Below, piece after piece: positions 5,739 to 6,925 of a stretch of DNA of 6,925 nt. Numbering within the stretch: position 1 is the first letter of the stretch; each line of letters starts with the position of its first letter. Both the position numbers and the translations under genes were made by a program. Where the stretch lies: assembly GCA_035463295.1 (NCBI GenBank), contig DATHTK010000064.1, positions 1-6,925 of the forward strand, in the 5' to 3' direction. The notes below the pieces were generated by a model. The model was not told the DNA's origin, ran no database searches, and saw only the letters and a list, made by a program, of their open reading frames with translations. The DNA comes from DATHTK01 sp035463295. Lineage in GTDB: Bacteria > Actinomycetota > Rubrobacteria > Rubrobacterales > Rubrobacteraceae.

Positions 5739-6925
5739 CCGGCGCTGTTGCGCGAGGCGCTCGCGCCCGTCGGGACCCGCGTCGCCGCGGAGACGGGCTC
5801 GGAGCGTAGCTCGTCGTCCTGGGGTCTGGAGCGGACGCGGGCGTTCTCGGTATCGAAGAAGGGCGTCGGCGATACCCTGGCGGGGACGGGTCGGCCGCCC
5901 GACTCGACTACCAGGTTGCTCCCGGGCCAGGCGTGGGCGGCATCCACGTAGGCCAGAGCCAGCACCTTGCCGACGCTCGGCCCCCGGGCGCTGGAGGTCA
6001 CGCGCCCTACCTGCCGCTCCCCCGGCTTGAGCCGGTCCTCGTACTCTCCCGTCTCGGCTCCTGACTCTACGACCTCGCGGAACGTGGCGACATCAGCGAT
6101 GGCATAGACCCCGTCATTTGCGGCCGCGGGGACCTCGCTCTCGAGGATCAGACCCACCCAGCGCCTCTTCAAGCCCCTCTCCCGGATCCGCAGCAGGGCC
6201 TCGCGCCCGACAAAGTCGCGCTTGTCGAAGCGGATCCAACGTTCCAGGCCGACGTGGAAGGGCGTGTGCTCCTCGCTTATGTCTGGGCCGTACAGCGGAT
6301 ACCCTTTCTCGATCCGCAAGGACTGCATGGCCTCGACGCCGTAGGGCTTGAGGTCGGACTCGCGACCCCTCTCCAAGAGGTGCTCCCAGAGAGGGCCGGC
6401 CTCATCTGCCGCGGTGTAGAGCTCGTAACCAAGCTCCCCGGTGTAGCCGGAACGCGAGATCAGGAGCTCCACGTCCCCGATCCTGCCCGCGGCGAAGCGG
6501 AAGAACCTGAGCCCGTCCAGGTCCACCCCCTCTATTAGGGTCTTCAAGAACCGCCGCGAGCGCTGCCCCTGCACCACCGGCAGGGCGATGGCAGCGGTCA
6601 TGTCCGTCGCGTAGGCGCTGGAACCTCTGGCGTGCTCGGAGATCCAACGGTAGCTCTTGAGTCGCGGCCCGGAGCTCGTGACGATCATGAAGTGCTCGTC
6701 CGAGAACTTGTAGACGGTGACGTCGTCTACGATGCCGCCCTCCTCGTTGCACATCGTCGAGTACCGCAGCTGACCCGGCTCCATGTCCTGGACCTCGTTG
6801 ACGAGCAGGCGTCTGACAAGCCTCTCGGCGCCCGGCCCCTTTATATCCACCTCACCCATCGTAGAGAGATCCTGCATCCCGACGTTCCTGCGGACGTTGA
6901 GGTGCTCCTCCACCGGCGAGGTGTA
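5735..6925 (-). CDS. GcvT-family aminomethyltransferase-like folate protein, N-terminus outside window
   Basis: Partial gene: 396 residues are visible and the frame runs off the right edge. The GTG at 6913 is an internal valine, since YTSPVEEHLNVRRNVGMQDLSTMG is continuous T-protein sequence; a few dozen N-terminal residues are probably missing. Conserved features are CNEEGGIVDDVTVY, with the presumed catalytic Asp at visible residue 68; SRSGYTGELGYELY, part of the folate-binding core; SLRIEKGYPLYGPDI; FDKRDFVGREAL; and the C-terminal barrel with GRVTSSARGPSVGKVLALAYV. The family moves one-carbon groups to tetrahydrofolate: glycine cleavage T-protein, the folate domains of dimethylglycine/sarcosine dehydrogenases, and the DmdA and LigM/DesA demethylases. 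The four-base overlap with an N-methyl amine oxidase, and no visible glycine cleavage H or P genes, favour N-demethylation over glycine cleavage. An insertion of about 25 residues precedes the barrel, and a polar tail of about 35 residues ends the protein. It is probably the first or an early gene of this operon, with the promoter right of the window. Confidence 0.9.
   Translation of the reverse strand, partial: YTSPVEEHLNVRRNVGMQDLSTMGEVDIKGPGAERLVRRLLVNEVQDMEPGQLRYSTMCNEEGGIVDDVTVYKFSDEHFMIVTSSGPRLKSYRWISEHARGSSAYATDMTAAIALPVVQGQRSRRFLKTLIEGVDLDGLRFFRFAAGRIGDVELLISRSGYTGELGYELYTAADEAGPLWEHLLERGRESDLKPYGVEAMQSLRIEKGYPLYGPDISEEHTPFHVGLERWIRFDKRDFVGREALLRIRERGLKRRWVGLILESEVPAAANDGVYAIADVATFREVVESGAETGEYEDRLKPGERQVGRVTSSARGPSVGKVLALAYVDAAHAWPGSNLVVESGGRPVPARVSPTPFFDTENARVRSRPQDDELRSEPVSAATRVPTGASASRNSAG

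Noticed and set aside
5735..6913. T-protein gene starting at GTG 6913
   Set aside because: Residues before it (YTSP) continue the typical T-protein N-terminal region, so the true start is beyond the right edge.

Overview
The window is GC-rich, densely packed bacterial chromosome. It contains six genes in two convergent groups of three and no RNA genes, insertion sequences, CRISPR arrays or other repeats that I can see. The composition, frequent GTG/TTG-type starts, overlapping start/stop codons and gene families suggest an actinobacterium. A Rubrobacter-like lineage is my guess and is not proven by the sequence.

Left half (+ strand, 2-3632): the C-terminal three quarters or so of a sulfatase, entering from the left edge; an iron-dependent (group III) alcohol dehydrogenase; and an aldehyde dehydrogenase. 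The genes overlap by 4 bases (ATGA) and 1 base (TAATG), so they almost certainly form one translationally coupled operon whose promoter lies left of the window. Read as chemistry, the order is desulfation of a sulfate ester, oxidation of the freed alcohol to an aldehyde, then oxidation of the aldehyde to an acid.

Right half (- strand, 6925-3647, read right to left): a GcvT-type folate-dependent aminomethyltransferase-like protein, cut at its N-terminus by the right edge; an FAD amine oxidase of the monomeric sarcosine oxidase / N-methyltryptophan oxidase family, overlapping it by ATGA; and, after an 82-base gap, an IclR-family regulator. Oxidase plus T-protein suggests removal of an N-methyl group, with the one-carbon unit captured on tetrahydrofolate rather than released as formaldehyde.

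The two operons meet at a 28-base near-perfect palindrome (3626-3653) that holds both stop codons in mirror positions and probably acts as a shared transcription terminator.

Taken together, the locus looks like a catabolic island for a sulfated and/or N-methylated small molecule under IclR control. The choline-O-sulfate to choline to betaine to sarcosine route fits the enzyme classes, because Bacillus GbsB is also a group III alcohol dehydrogenase. However, the aldehyde dehydrogenase lacks most of the aromatic pocket residues of betaine aldehyde dehydrogenases, so the real substrate remains open. The aldehyde dehydrogenase also lacks the usual cofactor-binding lysine, and the alcohol dehydrogenase lacks a usually conserved active-site histidine.
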